From positions 1-30,066 of the forward strand of contig JBAYTD010000019.1 of the NCBI GenBank assembly GCA_041675805.1: DNA of 30,066 nt, given 5' to 3'. The position numbers were made by a program, and so were the translations under genes. Positions 1 through 7,864 of this stretch are shown in pieces. The first letter of the stretch is position 1, and every line of letters starts with the position of its first letter. The stretch is from JANNWF01 sp041675805 (GTDB taxonomy: Bacteria > Pseudomonadota > Gammaproteobacteria > Xanthomonadales > Xanthomonadaceae). Under the pieces are notes generated by a model. It was not told the DNA's origin. It made no database searches and saw nothing but the letters and a program-made list of their open reading frames with translations.

Positions 1-691
1 CCCAGCCCTGCGGCAGCGCCCCGTCGGCGAGCGGAAACCGTGCCGCTGGCAGTACCGGCGCGACGTGGCCGTCGCCATCGAGGATGCGCAGTTCGTCGCC
101 GGCCAGGCGCGGCAGGCGATCGCTGCCCGGATCGGCGAACAGCAGACTGGCCGGCAGTTCGATTTCCAGCGCGCCGGCGAATCCGCCCTGCGGGTCCAGC
201 GCCGGGACGGTCAGCAGCAAGCGTCCGCCGGCTTCGCCATCATGCAGGAAGGACATCCGCGCGCGGCGATCCCGCCGCGCCTGGGCGAAGGCGTCGGCAT
301 CGATCAGAACACTCGATGACGGCGTTGCCGCGCCCATGTGCGACGCGCGCCACTGCGCCCGCGTCGCCCGGGCACCGTCGAGCAGGCGCAGCGCCAGCGT
401 CGACGGCTCCAGCCGCAGCGCCGCATCGAACAGCACCGCGCAGTCCTGGTCGACGCAATCCGGCTGATCGAAATCCGCCAGCAGGCGCGCATGGCTTGCC
501 AGGCGATGCTCGATGCGGGCCTGCGCGATGCCACCATGGGCGTGCGCCAAAGTGTCCAGCCGGCGCTGGTGATCGCGCAGCGCGCTGGCGAACAGCGCCA
601 CGCCGATCAGCACCAGCAGCGCCACCAGCGGCCAGCGCAGGGTGCGCAGCAGGAGGCGGTCGAGGTGGCGCTCAAGACTCGGGGCGGGCAT
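1..691 (-). CDS. Putative membrane sensor protein, N-terminal part (cut by window edge)
   Basis: The minus strand is open from an ATG at 691 to the left edge, about 230 codons. The product begins MPAPSLERHLDRLL, followed by one hydrophobic membrane segment (about residues 19-38, WPLVALLVLIGVALFASAL). A soluble, probably periplasmic stretch of about 190 residues then runs to the edge. No HAMP, kinase or other catalytic domain is visible before the edge, so the function is not shown by the sequence. The gene is divergent from a response regulator and an Hpt gene across a 127-bp spacer, so a (possibly hybrid) sensor histidine kinase is the best inference. A chemoreceptor or GGDEF/EAL receptor would look the same at this end. 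I recognise no named family in the periplasmic part. Confidence 0.6.
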   Translation of the reverse strand, partial: MPAPSLERHLDRLLLRTLRWPLVALLVLIGVALFASALRDHQRRLDTLAHAHGGIAQARIEHRLASHARLLADFDQPDCVDQDCAVLFDAALRLEPSTLALRLLDGARATRAQWRASHMGAATPSSSVLIDADAFAQARRDRRARMSFLHDGEAGGRLLLTVPALDPQGGFAGALEIELPASLLFADPGSDRLPRLAGDELRILDGDGHVAPVLPAARFPLADGALPQGW

Positions 692-726
692 GCGCTCGGA
701 TCGGGATGAAGGCGGAGGGACGCAGT

Positions 727-746
727 CCGCCGCAGCGGTGCGGCGG
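727..746. promoter_or_regulatory. Perfect inverted repeat in the divergent spacer
   Basis: CCGCCGCA (727-734) and TGCGGCGG (739-746) form 8-bp perfect arms around a 4-base centre. They lie in the 127-bp gap between the divergent sensor gene (start 691) and the response regulator (start 819). The position suits an operator for the response regulator, but in DNA this GC-rich such a hairpin could also be chance. Confidence 0.3.
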
Positions 747-818
747 TCACGGACCGGGACGAATATGGCAAAGTATGGACTGGCGCAGAAGCACGGATCG
801 AGGAGCGATGGCCGAGCG

Positions 819-1523
819 ATGATCAGTATTGGCCTGATCGAGGACGATCCCGTCCACGTCGAACTGGTGACGGCGATCCTCGAACGCGCCGGGTTCCTCG
901 TCTCCAGCTTCCGCTCGACCCTGGAGTTCCGCCGTCGCGGCGGCGAGACCGTCGACCTGATCCTGCTCGACTGGCAACTGCCGGGCGAGAGCGGCATCGA
1001 CTTCCTGGTTTCGCTGACCACCAGCGAGGTCGCGCCGCCGCCGGTGATCTTCCTGACCGCGCACGGCGAGGAAGAGCGCGTGGTCGAGGGTCTCAATGCC
1101 GGTGCCGACGATTACCTGGTCAAACCGGTGCGAGCTGCCGAACTGGTGGCGCGGGTGCAGGCGGTGCTGCGTCGCAACGCCGTGTTCAACCGGGATCCGG
1201 TCGAGAGCTACGAGCCGTTCGAGTTCCATCTGGAAAAGCGCCAGGCGCTGTTGCACGGCGAAGCGGTCAATCTTTCCTCGCGCGAGTACGACCTGCTGTT
1301 GTTCCTGTTCCAGCGCAACGGCCGCATCGTCAGCCGGGAAGTCCTGCTGCGCCAGGTCTGGCGGGTCGGCCCGGATGTCAACACGCGCACCGTCGACACC
1401 TACGTCAGCCGCCTGCGTCGCCGCCTCGGCCTCAACGGCGAGAACGGCTGGCGGCTGGCCGGCATCTACCAGCACGGCTACCGCCTGCTGCGCGCCGACA
1501 TTGAGAAGCCGATCGACGCATGA
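819..1523 (+). CDS. OmpR/PhoB-family response regulator
   Basis: A 234-residue two-domain response regulator. The N-terminal receiver (about 1-120) has the acidic pair in IGLIEDD, the phospho-acceptor Asp51 in LILLDWQLPG, the conserved Thr in FLTAHG and Lys102 in YLVKPVR. The C-terminal winged-helix DNA-binding domain (about 130-230) has the typical LSSREYDLLLFL and RTVDTYVSRLRRRL segments. I chose ATG 819 because the receiver fold begins there. The open frame reaches much further upstream, but that extension is arginine-rich and unlike the family. An AGGAG at 801-805 is rather far from this start, so initiation is not certain to the codon. The gene overlaps the Hpt gene by 4 bases. It should be phosphorylated through that Hpt protein or the divergent sensor, but the target genes are unknown. 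Confidence 0.93.
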   Translation: MISIGLIEDDPVHVELVTAILERAGFLVSSFRSTLEFRRRGGETVDLILLDWQLPGESGIDFLVSLTTSEVAPPPVIFLTAHGEEERVVEGLNAGADDYLVKPVRAAELVARVQAVLRRNAVFNRDPVESYEPFEFHLEKRQALLHGEAVNLSSREYDLLLFLFQRNGRIVSREVLLRQVWRVGPDVNTRTVDTYVSRLRRRLGLNGENGWRLAGIYQHGYRLLRADIEKPIDA

Positions 1524-1885
1524 GCGCTGATGCCGGCGAACCGACGCCGATCCTCGATTCCGAACGGCTGGCGGAAATCGACCAACTGGAAGCCTTTCGA
1601 CCGGGACTGCGGCTGAGCCTGGTCGACAAGTTCGAGGCGACGCTGCGCAGTCGACTGGCGATCTGCCACCAGCCGGACGGCGACGCCGCCGCGCTGCGCG
1701 AGGCCGCCCATGCGCTGAAAAGCGTCGCCGGCAGCCTCGGTGCCGACCGTCTGCTCGCCGCCGCCACACAGGTGGAACAGCTGGCCGATGATCCGGCGTT
1801 GCCCGCCGCCATCGCCACCCTGCACGACGAGGCCGAGCGGGCCAGCGCCGCATTGCGGGTCTGGGCGCAGGGTGGCGACCGCTGA
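1520..1885 (+). CDS. Stand-alone Hpt (histidine phosphotransfer) protein
   Basis: A 121-residue, mainly helical protein with an Hpt domain from about residue 15 to 110. The phosphorylatable histidine is His64 in EAAHALKSVAGSLGA, which matches the AHxLKGxAxxxGA pattern of the family. There is no membrane segment and no other domain, so it is a cytoplasmic phosphate shuttle. Its ATG overlaps the stop of the response regulator (ATGA), which implies translational coupling and a shared transcript. A separate Hpt protein next to a response regulator usually means a multistep relay: sensor His, receiver Asp, Hpt His, final receiver Asp. Here the divergent sensor would then be a hybrid kinase, but its C-terminus lies outside the window. 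Confidence 0.88.
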   Translation: MSADAGEPTPILDSERLAEIDQLEAFRPGLRLSLVDKFEATLRSRLAICHQPDGDAAALREAAHALKSVAGSLGADRLLAAATQVEQLADDPALPAAIATLHDEAERASAALRVWAQGGDR

Positions 1886-1917
1886 GGCCGATCAGCCGTT
1901 GCATCGGCGGTGCCGCC

Positions 1918-2000
1918 TTGTCGCGGCGCAACTTGTCGCGGCGCAACTTGTCGCGGCGCAACTTGTCGCGGCGCAACTTGTCGCGGCGCAACTTGTCGCC
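1918..2000. repeat. 15-bp perfect tandem repeat, five copies plus a partial sixth
   Basis: The unit TTGTCGCGGCGCAAC occurs five times without mismatch (1918-1932, 1933-1947, 1948-1962, 1963-1977, 1978-1992), followed by a partial copy TTGTCGCC (1993-2000). It lies in the 305-bp spacer between the Hpt gene and mmsA, 32 bp after one and 190 bp before the other. The unit is a multiple of three and could be read as repeated LSRRN, but that frame has no good start of its own. There are no unique spacers, so it is not CRISPR. It may be an iterated protein-binding site, a variable-number repeat, or slippage from a REP-like TTGTCGCGGC element. Confidence 0.95.
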
Positions 2001-2190
2001 CTCTGGAGCGGCCCCTAAACTGGCGCGTCCGCAATCCCGACGCCGCTGGCGCGCGGGAGACGGCAACGGGCGCGCGCCGCGCGACGCTGCTTGCCGTCAC
2101 GACGGTCGATGGAATCGACGCGCCCGTGTTTGCCTTGCCCGGCGCGTGCTGTTCCGTCTTCCTTGCCGATCACCCTGCCGGGAGCGACCC
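2001..2190 (+). promoter_or_regulatory. Leader region of the valine catabolism operon
   Basis: This is the rest of the 305-bp gap between the Hpt gene and mmsA. I see no convincing gene and no clear sigma-70 hexamers. A purine-rich ribosome binding site GGGAGCG lies at 2180-2186, just before the mmsA ATG. The operon promoter should lie here or within the tandem repeat upstream. Confidence 0.4.
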
Positions 2191-3702
2191 ATGAGCCAGA
2201 ACACCTCCATTCCCACCGTCAAGCTGCTGATCGACGGCCAGTTCGTCGAATCGACCAGCAGCGAATGGCGCGATGTCGTCAATCCGGCCACGCAGCAGGT
2301 GCTGGCGCGCGTGCCGTTTGCCACCGCTGCCGAAGTGGACGCCGCCGTCGCCGCCGCGAAGGAGGCCTTCAAGAGCTGGCGCAAGACGCCGATCGGCACC
2401 CGCGCCCGCATCTTCCTGAAATACCAGCAGCTGATCCGCGAAAACATCCAGGAACTGGCGGCGATCCTGACCGCCGAGCAGGGCAAGACCCTGCCCGACG
2501 CCGAGGGCGACGTGTTCCGCGGCCTGGAAGTGGTCGAGCACGCCGCCGCCATCGGCAACCTGCAACTGGGCGAGTTGGCCAACAACGTCGCCAACGGCGT
2601 CGATACCTATACCTTGTTGCAGCCGCTGGGCGTCTGCGCCGGCATCACCCCGTTCAACTTCCCGGCGATGATTCCGCTGTGGATGTTTCCGATGGCGATT
2701 GCCACCGGCAACACCTTCGTGCTCAAGCCCTCCGAGCAGGATCCGATGGTCACCATGCGTCTGGTCGAACTGGCGCTGGAAGCCGGCATCCCGCAGGGCG
2801 TGCTGAACGTGGTCCACGGCGGCCCGGAGGTGGTCAACGCGATCTGCGACCACCGCGACATCAAGGCGGTGTCCTTCGTCGGCTCGACCAAGGTCGGCAC
2901 CCACGTCTACAACCGCGCCAGCCTCGCCGGCAAGCGCGTGCAGTGCATGATGGGGGCGAAGAACCACGCCGTCGTGCTGCCCGATGCGAACAAGGAGCAG
3001 ACCCTCAACGCCGTGGTCGGTGCCGCCTTCGGCGCGGCCGGCCAGCGCTGCATGGCGGCCTCCACCCTGGTGCTGGTCGGCGAGGCGCGCGAATGGATCG
3101 CCGATCTGGTCGCCAAGTCGCGGACGCTCAAGGTCAATGCCGGCACCGAGTCCGGCACCGATGTCGGCCCGGTGATTTCCTGCGCCGCGCGCGGCCGCAT
3201 CGAGTCGCTGATCGCCGCCGGCGTGGAAGAGGGCGCGCGACTGGAACTGGATGGCCGCAACCCGTCCGTGCCGGGCTTCGAGCAGGGCAATTTCGTCGGC
3301 CCGACCATCTTCTCCGGCGTCAAACCCGGCATGCGCATCTACGACGAGGAAATCTTCGGCCCGGTGCTGGTGATCCTCGATACCGACACGCTGGACGAGG
3401 CCATCGACCTGGTCAACGCCAATCCCAACGGCAACGGCACGGCAGTGTTCACCCAGTCCGGCGCGGCGGCGCGCAAGTTCCAGGAGGACATCGACGTCGG
3501 CCAGGTCGGCATCAACCTGCCGATCCCGGTGCCGGTGCCGCTGTTCTCGTTCACCGGCTCGCGCGCCTCCAAGCTCGGCGACCTCGGCCCCTACGGCAAG
3601 CAGGTCGTCACCTTCTACACGCAGACCAAGACGGTCACCGCGCGCTGGTTCGACGACGCCACACTGGGCCACGGCGTCAACACCACGATCAGCCTGAAGT
3701 GA
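2191..3702 (+). CDS. mmsA: CoA-acylating methylmalonate-semialdehyde dehydrogenase
   Basis: A 503-residue aldehyde dehydrogenase that oxidises methylmalonate semialdehyde with NAD+ and CoA to propionyl-CoA and CO2, the last step of distal valine catabolism. The family hallmarks are present: oxyanion Asn156 in GITPFNFPAMIPLWM, the nucleotide-binding segment FVLKPSEQDP, and the catalytic Cys287 in GQRCMAAS. MMGAKNH replaces the ELGGKN segment of ordinary aldehyde dehydrogenases. Loss of that general-base Glu is typical of the CoA-dependent MMSDH branch and supports the call. The start at ATG 2191 has GGGAGCG just upstream and gives the usual family N-terminus. The open frame upstream runs through the tandem repeat and is not family sequence. 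It is the first gene of a five-gene operon and overlaps the next gene by 4 bases if that gene starts at GTG 3699. Confidence 0.97.
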   Translation: MSQNTSIPTVKLLIDGQFVESTSSEWRDVVNPATQQVLARVPFATAAEVDAAVAAAKEAFKSWRKTPIGTRARIFLKYQQLIRENIQELAAILTAEQGKTLPDAEGDVFRGLEVVEHAAAIGNLQLGELANNVANGVDTYTLLQPLGVCAGITPFNFPAMIPLWMFPMAIATGNTFVLKPSEQDPMVTMRLVELALEAGIPQGVLNVVHGGPEVVNAICDHRDIKAVSFVGSTKVGTHVYNRASLAGKRVQCMMGAKNHAVVLPDANKEQTLNAVVGAAFGAAGQRCMAASTLVLVGEAREWIADLVAKSRTLKVNAGTESGTDVGPVISCAARGRIESLIAAGVEEGARLELDGRNPSVPGFEQGNFVGPTIFSGVKPGMRIYDEEIFGPVLVILDTDTLDEAIDLVNANPNGNGTAVFTQSGAAARKFQEDIDVGQVGINLPIPVPVPLFSFTGSRASKLGDLGPYGKQVVTFYTQTKTVTARWFDDATLGHGVNTTISLK

Positions 3703-4883
3703 GCGCATCGACAGTGGGCGGCCACGGCGGCGATTTCGGTCTGAGCGAGGAGCAGATCGCCTTCCGTGACGCCGCGCGCGACTTCGCCGCCGCCGAGCTG
3801 GCCCCGCACGCCGCGCGCTGGGATGCCGAGGGCTTTTTCCCGGCCGAGACCATCGGCAAGGCCGGCGAACTCGGCTTCTGTGGCCTGTACACGCCGGAAT
3901 CGGCCGGCGGGCTTGGCCTGTCGCGGCTCGACGCCGCCCTGGTGTTCGAGGAACTGGCCGCCGCCGATCCATCCACCACCGCCTACCTCACCATCCACAA
4001 CATGACCACCTGGATGCTGGCCGGCTGGGCGACGCCGGCGCTCCGCGAGCGCTGGGCGGCGGCGATGGCGGCGGGCGAAAAGCTTGGCTCGTACTGCCTG
4101 ACCGAACCCGGATCCGGCTCCGATGCCGGCTCGCTGAAGACCCGCGCCGTGCGCGACGGCGACAGCTACGTCCTCGACGGCAGCAAGGCGTTCATTTCCG
4201 GCGCCGGCAGCACCGACCTGCTGATCGTCATGGCGCGCACCGGCAGCGATGGCCCGAAGGGCATCAGCGCCTTCGCCGTGCCGGCCGACACGGCGGGCAT
4301 CGAATACGGCAAAAAGGAAGAAAAGATGGGCTGGAACAGCCAGCCCACCCGCACCATCAGCTTCAGCGGCGTGCGCATCCCGGCCGATCATCTGCTCGGC
4401 AACGAGGGCGAGGGCTTCAAGATCGCCATGAAGGGCCTCGACGGCGGTCGCATCAACATCGCCGCCTGCTCGCTGGGCGCGGCGCAGGGCGCGCTGGATG
4501 CCGCCCGCCGCTACATGGGCGAGCGCAGCCAGTTCGGCAGGAAACTGGCCGAGTTCCAGGCCCTGCAATTCCGCCTCGCCGACATGGCCACGCAATTGGT
4601 CGCCGCGCGGCAGATGGTGCACGGCGCGGCGCGGCGGCTGGACGCCGGCAGCCGCGACGCCAGCGTCTGGTGCGCGATGGCCAAGCGCTTCGCCACCGAC
4701 GCCGGTTTCGCCATCTGCAACGAGGCCATGCAACTGCACGGCGGCTACGGCTACATCCGCGAGTATCCGGTCGAACGCCTGCTGCGCGACAGCCGCGTCC
4801 ACCAGATTCTGGAAGGCACCAACGAGATCATGCGCGTGATCATCGCGCGCCACCTGCTGAACACCGACGAGGACCTGCGATGA
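3699..4883 (+). CDS. Acyl-CoA dehydrogenase, probably isobutyryl-CoA dehydrogenase
   Basis: A 394-residue flavoprotein of the acyl-CoA dehydrogenase family. It has the N-terminal helical domain (LSEEQIAFRDAARDFAAAEL), the FAD/substrate signature CLTEPGSGSDAGSLKTRA, and the C-terminal domain with QLHGGYGYIREYPVERLLRD. The catalytic base is Glu372 in ILEGTNEIMR. Within the valine operon its likely reaction is isobutyryl-CoA to methacrylyl-CoA with electrons passed to ETF, as in ACAD8. Substrate choice is inferred from context, and a 2-methylbutyryl-CoA or short-chain role is possible. No ATG is available at the right place. GTG 3699 overlaps the mmsA stop (GTGA), and a second in-frame GTG lies at 3714. 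Neither has a strong ribosome binding site. Confidence 0.93.
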   Translation: MSASTVGGHGGDFGLSEEQIAFRDAARDFAAAELAPHAARWDAEGFFPAETIGKAGELGFCGLYTPESAGGLGLSRLDAALVFEELAAADPSTTAYLTIHNMTTWMLAGWATPALRERWAAAMAAGEKLGSYCLTEPGSGSDAGSLKTRAVRDGDSYVLDGSKAFISGAGSTDLLIVMARTGSDGPKGISAFAVPADTAGIEYGKKEEKMGWNSQPTRTISFSGVRIPADHLLGNEGEGFKIAMKGLDGGRINIAACSLGAAQGALDAARRYMGERSQFGRKLAEFQALQFRLADMATQLVAARQMVHGAARRLDAGSRDASVWCAMAKRFATDAGFAICNEAMQLHGGYGYIREYPVERLLRDSRVHQILEGTNEIMRVIIARHLLNTDEDLR

Positions 4884-5677
4884 CCCCGTACAAGGATCGT
4901 GACTGGCCCGGCCTGAAGCTGGCCATCGATGGCCACACCGCCGTCGTCACCCTGAGCAACCCGCCGGCGCACACCTGGACCGTGCACAGCCTGGCCGCCC
5001 TGCGCGACCTGGTCGGCCAGCTCAACGCCGACCGCGACATCTACGCCCTGGTCATCACCGGCGAGGGCGAGAAGTTCTTCTCCGCCGGGGCCGACCTCAA
5101 GCAGTTCGCCGATGGCGACCGCGCCCAGGCGCGCGAGGCGGCGCGGCGCTTCGGCGAGGCATTCGAGGCGCTGTCGGCCTTCCGTGGCGTCAGCATCGCG
5201 GCGATCAACGGCTATGCGATGGGCGGCGGACTGGAATGCGCCCTGGCCTGCGACCTGCGCATCGCCGAGGAACACGCGCAGATGGCACTGCCCGAGGCCA
5301 GCGTCGGCCTGTTGCCCTGCGCCGGCGGCACGCAGAACCTGACCCGCCTCGCCGGCGAGGGCTGGGCCAAGCGGATGATCCTGCTCGGCGAGCGCATCGA
5401 CGCCGCCACCGCGCTGCGCATCGGCGTGGTGGAAGAAGTGGTGGCCAAGGGCGAGGGCAAGGCACGCGCCATCGAGTGGGCCGCCAAGGCCGCCAGGCAG
5501 AGCCCGGTCAGCGTCGCCGCCTGCAAGACGCTGATCCAGGCCACCCGCCAGCAGACCCATGCCGCCACCCTGGTCAACGAGCGCGAACTGTTTGTCGACC
5601 TGTTCGACAGCGCCGACCAGAAGGAAGGCGTCAACGCGTTTCTGGAAAAGCGCGCAGCACAATGGAAGAACGCATGA
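4880..5677 (+). CDS. Enoyl-CoA hydratase (probable methacrylyl-CoA hydratase)
   Basis: A 265-residue crotonase-family protein. The oxyanion-hole segments are FFSAGADLKQF and GYAMGGGLECALACD. The two catalytic glutamates are Glu119 (GGLE) and Glu139 (LPEASVG), 20 residues apart as in classical hydratases (Glu144/Glu164 of the rat enzyme). It would hydrate methacrylyl-CoA to 3-hydroxyisobutyryl-CoA, given its place between the dehydrogenase and the hydrolase. The start is ATG 4880, overlapping the stop of the upstream dehydrogenase by 4 bases (ATGA), and the downstream gene begins in the same way. Broader short-chain hydratase activity cannot be excluded. Confidence 0.93.
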   Translation: MTPYKDRDWPGLKLAIDGHTAVVTLSNPPAHTWTVHSLAALRDLVGQLNADRDIYALVITGEGEKFFSAGADLKQFADGDRAQAREAARRFGEAFEALSAFRGVSIAAINGYAMGGGLECALACDLRIAEEHAQMALPEASVGLLPCAGGTQNLTRLAGEGWAKRMILLGERIDAATALRIGVVEEVVAKGEGKARAIEWAAKAARQSPVSVAACKTLIQATRQQTHAATLVNERELFVDLFDSADQKEGVNAFLEKRAAQWKNA

Positions 5678-6837
5678 GCGGGACAACCGACGAGCCGCTG
5701 GTGCTGTTCGAGGAGCGCGCCGCCGCCAATGGCGCGCGGATCGGCTTCGCCACGCTGAACAGCCCGAAGACGCTGAACGGACTGTCGCTGGCGATGGCCC
5801 GACAACTGGACGCCAAACTGGTCGAATGGGCGGCCGACGACGGCATCGCCCTCGTCGTGCTGCAAGGTGCCGGCGACAAGGCGTTCTGCGCCGGCGGCGA
5901 CCTGCACTCGCTGTACCACAGCATGCTGGAACATCGCGATGCGGACGACGTGCTGGCCAATGCCTACGCCGCCGAGTTCTTCGAGGTGGAATACCGCCTC
6001 GACCACCGCATCCACGCCTACGCCAAGCCGATCCTGTGCTGGGGCCATGGCATCGTCATGGGCGGCGGCATCGGCCTGATGTCCGGTGCCAGCCATCGCA
6101 TCGTCACCGAGCGCTCGCGGCTGGCCTTTCCGGAAATCAGTGTCGGCCTGTTCCCCGATGTCGGCGGAAGCTGGCTGCTGGATCGCGTGCCGCAGCGCGC
6201 CGGCCTGTTCCTCGCCCTGACCGGCGCGCCGCTGGGCATGGATGACGCCATCCACGCCGGCCTCGCCGACGAGTGCCTGCGCGAGGACAGCCGTCAGGCG
6301 GTGTTCGACGCCATCCTCGCCGAGCGCTGGTCCGGCGATGCCAAGGGCAACCACGCCCATCTCGACACCCTGCTCGCCGGCTTCGCCCAGCCCAGCGCAC
6401 CCGGCCCGCTGCAACGCCACGCCGAAGCCATCGCGACAATCGGCGCGCACGAGGATCTCGACGCCATGGTCGCCGCCATCCACGCCCTGGACGCCGGCGA
6501 GGACCCGTGGCTGGCCGCCGCGCAGAAAACCCTGGCCGCTGGCTCGCCCGGCTCGGCCCGGCTGGGTTTCGAATTGCAGCGCCGCGCCGCCTCGCTGTCG
6601 CTGGCCGATGCCTTCCGGCTGGAATACATCGTCGCCCTGCATTGCGCCGCGCACGGCGATTTCGCCGAAGGCATCCGCGCCCTGTTGATCGACAAGGACC
6701 GCAATCCGTGCTGGCGTCCGGCCACCCTGGCCGAGGCCGACAGCGCCTTCGCCGACTCCTTCTTCATCGCGCCGCAATGGCCGACCGGGCAGCATCCGCT
6801 GGCCGATCTCGGCACCGATCAGGAGACTTCCGCATGA
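5674..6837 (+). CDS. 3-hydroxyisobutyryl-CoA hydrolase (HIBCH type)
   Basis: A 387-residue crotonase-family protein, longer than a hydratase and with the C-terminal extension typical of HIBCH. It has FCAGGDLHSLY, GHGIVMGGGIGLMSGASHRIV and the active-site segment FPEISVGLFPDVGGSWLL. Glu154 and Asp162 are 8 residues apart, as in the human enzyme (Glu169/Asp177). It hydrolyses 3-hydroxyisobutyryl-CoA to free 3-hydroxyisobutyrate, which removes toxic methacrylyl-CoA from equilibrium. I prefer ATG 5674, which overlaps the previous stop (ATGA) and has GGAAG at 5664-5668. ATG 5662, four codons earlier, is an alternative. Such genes are often annotated simply as enoyl-CoA hydratase, but the length and the Glu/Asp pair argue for the hydrolase. 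Confidence 0.92.
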   Translation: MSGTTDEPLVLFEERAAANGARIGFATLNSPKTLNGLSLAMARQLDAKLVEWAADDGIALVVLQGAGDKAFCAGGDLHSLYHSMLEHRDADDVLANAYAAEFFEVEYRLDHRIHAYAKPILCWGHGIVMGGGIGLMSGASHRIVTERSRLAFPEISVGLFPDVGGSWLLDRVPQRAGLFLALTGAPLGMDDAIHAGLADECLREDSRQAVFDAILAERWSGDAKGNHAHLDTLLAGFAQPSAPGPLQRHAEAIATIGAHEDLDAMVAAIHALDAGEDPWLAAAQKTLAAGSPGSARLGFELQRRAASLSLADAFRLEYIVALHCAAHGDFAEGIRALLIDKDRNPCWRPATLAEADSAFADSFFIAPQWPTGQHPLADLGTDQETSA

Positions 6838-7721
6838 GCCACATCGCCTTCATCGGCCTGGGCAACATGGGCGGACCGATGGCCACCAACCTGCTCAAGG
6901 CCGGCCACGCCCTGCACGTGTTCGACCTCGTTCCCGCCGCCGTCGACGCCGCCGTCCAGGCCGGTGCCACGGCCGCCGCCAGCGCCGCCGACGCGGTGCG
7001 CGATGCCGACATCGTCATCAGCATGCTGCCGGCCAGCCGCCACGTCGAAGGGCTGTACCTGGGCGAGAACGGGTTGCTGCCGGCGATCCCCGACGGCGCG
7101 CTGCTGATCGACTCCAGCACCATCGCCCCGGCCACGGCAAAGAAGGTCGCCGAAGCCGCCGCCGCGCGTGGTTTGGCGATGATCGATGCGCCCGTTTCCG
7201 GCGGTACCGCCGGCGCAGCCGCCGGCACGCTCACCTTCATCGTCGGCGGACCGTCCGAGGCCCTCGAACGCGCCCGGCCGATCCTCCAGGCGATGGGTCG
7301 CAACATCTTCCACATGGGCGGCCCCGGTGCCGGCCAGGTGGCCAAGCTGTGCAACAACATGGCGCTGGGCGTCATCATGGCCGCCACCGGCGAAGCCATC
7401 GCCCTCGGCACTGCCCACGGCCTCGATCCCGCCACCCTGTCGCAGATGATGGCGGTCAGCACCAGCCGCAGTTGGGCCACCGAAGTCTGCAACCCCTGGC
7501 CCGGTGTGCTGGAGAACGCCCCCGCCTCGCGCGGCTACAGCGGCGGATTCGGCAACGACCTGATGCTCAAGGACCTCGGCCTCGCCGCCGAAGCCGCCAT
7601 GGGTGTCGGCAGTCCGATCCCGCTGGGAGAACTCGCCCGCAACCTGTATGCCCTCAACAGCCAGCGCGGCCACGGTGGCCTCGACTTTTCCAGCGTCGTC
7701 AAACTGCTGACCAAAATCTGA
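6834..7721 (+). CDS. mmsB: 3-hydroxyisobutyrate dehydrogenase
   Basis: A 295-residue beta-hydroxyacid dehydrogenase that oxidises 3-hydroxyisobutyrate to methylmalonate semialdehyde with NAD+, feeding MmsA at the front of the operon. The N-terminal Rossmann fold has FIGLGNMGGPMATNL (from about residue 4). The substrate-binding signature is DAPVSGGTAGA. The catalytic Lys171 lies in AKLCNNM. The C-terminal helical domain includes the GFGNDLMLKDLGLA segment. The start ATG 6834 overlaps the previous stop by 4 bases and has AGGAG at 6821-6825. It is the last gene of the operon. A convergent protease gene follows after a 143-bp gap. Confidence 0.96.
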   Translation: MSHIAFIGLGNMGGPMATNLLKAGHALHVFDLVPAAVDAAVQAGATAAASAADAVRDADIVISMLPASRHVEGLYLGENGLLPAIPDGALLIDSSTIAPATAKKVAEAAAARGLAMIDAPVSGGTAGAAAGTLTFIVGGPSEALERARPILQAMGRNIFHMGGPGAGQVAKLCNNMALGVIMAATGEAIALGTAHGLDPATLSQMMAVSTSRSWATEVCNPWPGVLENAPASRGYSGGFGNDLMLKDLGLAAEAAMGVGSPIPLGELARNLYALNSQRGHGGLDFSSVVKLLTKI

Positions 7722-7765
7722 CGCCGCCGCGATCATGGCGTAGCCGGCAAGCGATGCCGCACCCC

Positions 7766-7777
7766 GCCGCATGCGGC
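7766..7777. terminator. Short palindrome between convergent genes
   Basis: GCCGCATGCGGC is a perfect 12-bp palindrome in the 143-bp gap between mmsB and the convergent protease gene. It could contribute to termination in either direction, but no T-tract follows on either strand. I see nothing else in the gap. Confidence 0.25.
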
Positions 7778-7864
7778 TGATCCGCGACGACGTTCACGAT
7801 CTCGCGGCCATGCCGCCCGGCAAGCCCTGTTCGGCACCGGCGGAAGAGGGGCTTCGTCGCTTGA

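Noticed and set aside
808..822. Mini-ORF MAER overlapping the response regulator start
   Set aside because: Four codons, with the AGGAG only 2 bases from its ATG. More likely a by-product of the ATG-rich start region.
1918..2000. CRISPR array
   Set aside because: The units are contiguous 15-mers without unique spacers, and no cas gene is present.
1918..2190. N-terminal extension of mmsA through the tandem repeat (repeated LSRRN)
   Set aside because: ATG 2191 has a ribosome binding site and gives the normal MmsA N-terminus. The extension is not family-like and its first possible start lies inside the repeat.
2170..3972. 600-codon antisense frame opposite mmsA
   Set aside because: No domain, and composition typical of a shadow of a GC-rich gene. 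The sense strand encodes a complete aldehyde dehydrogenase.
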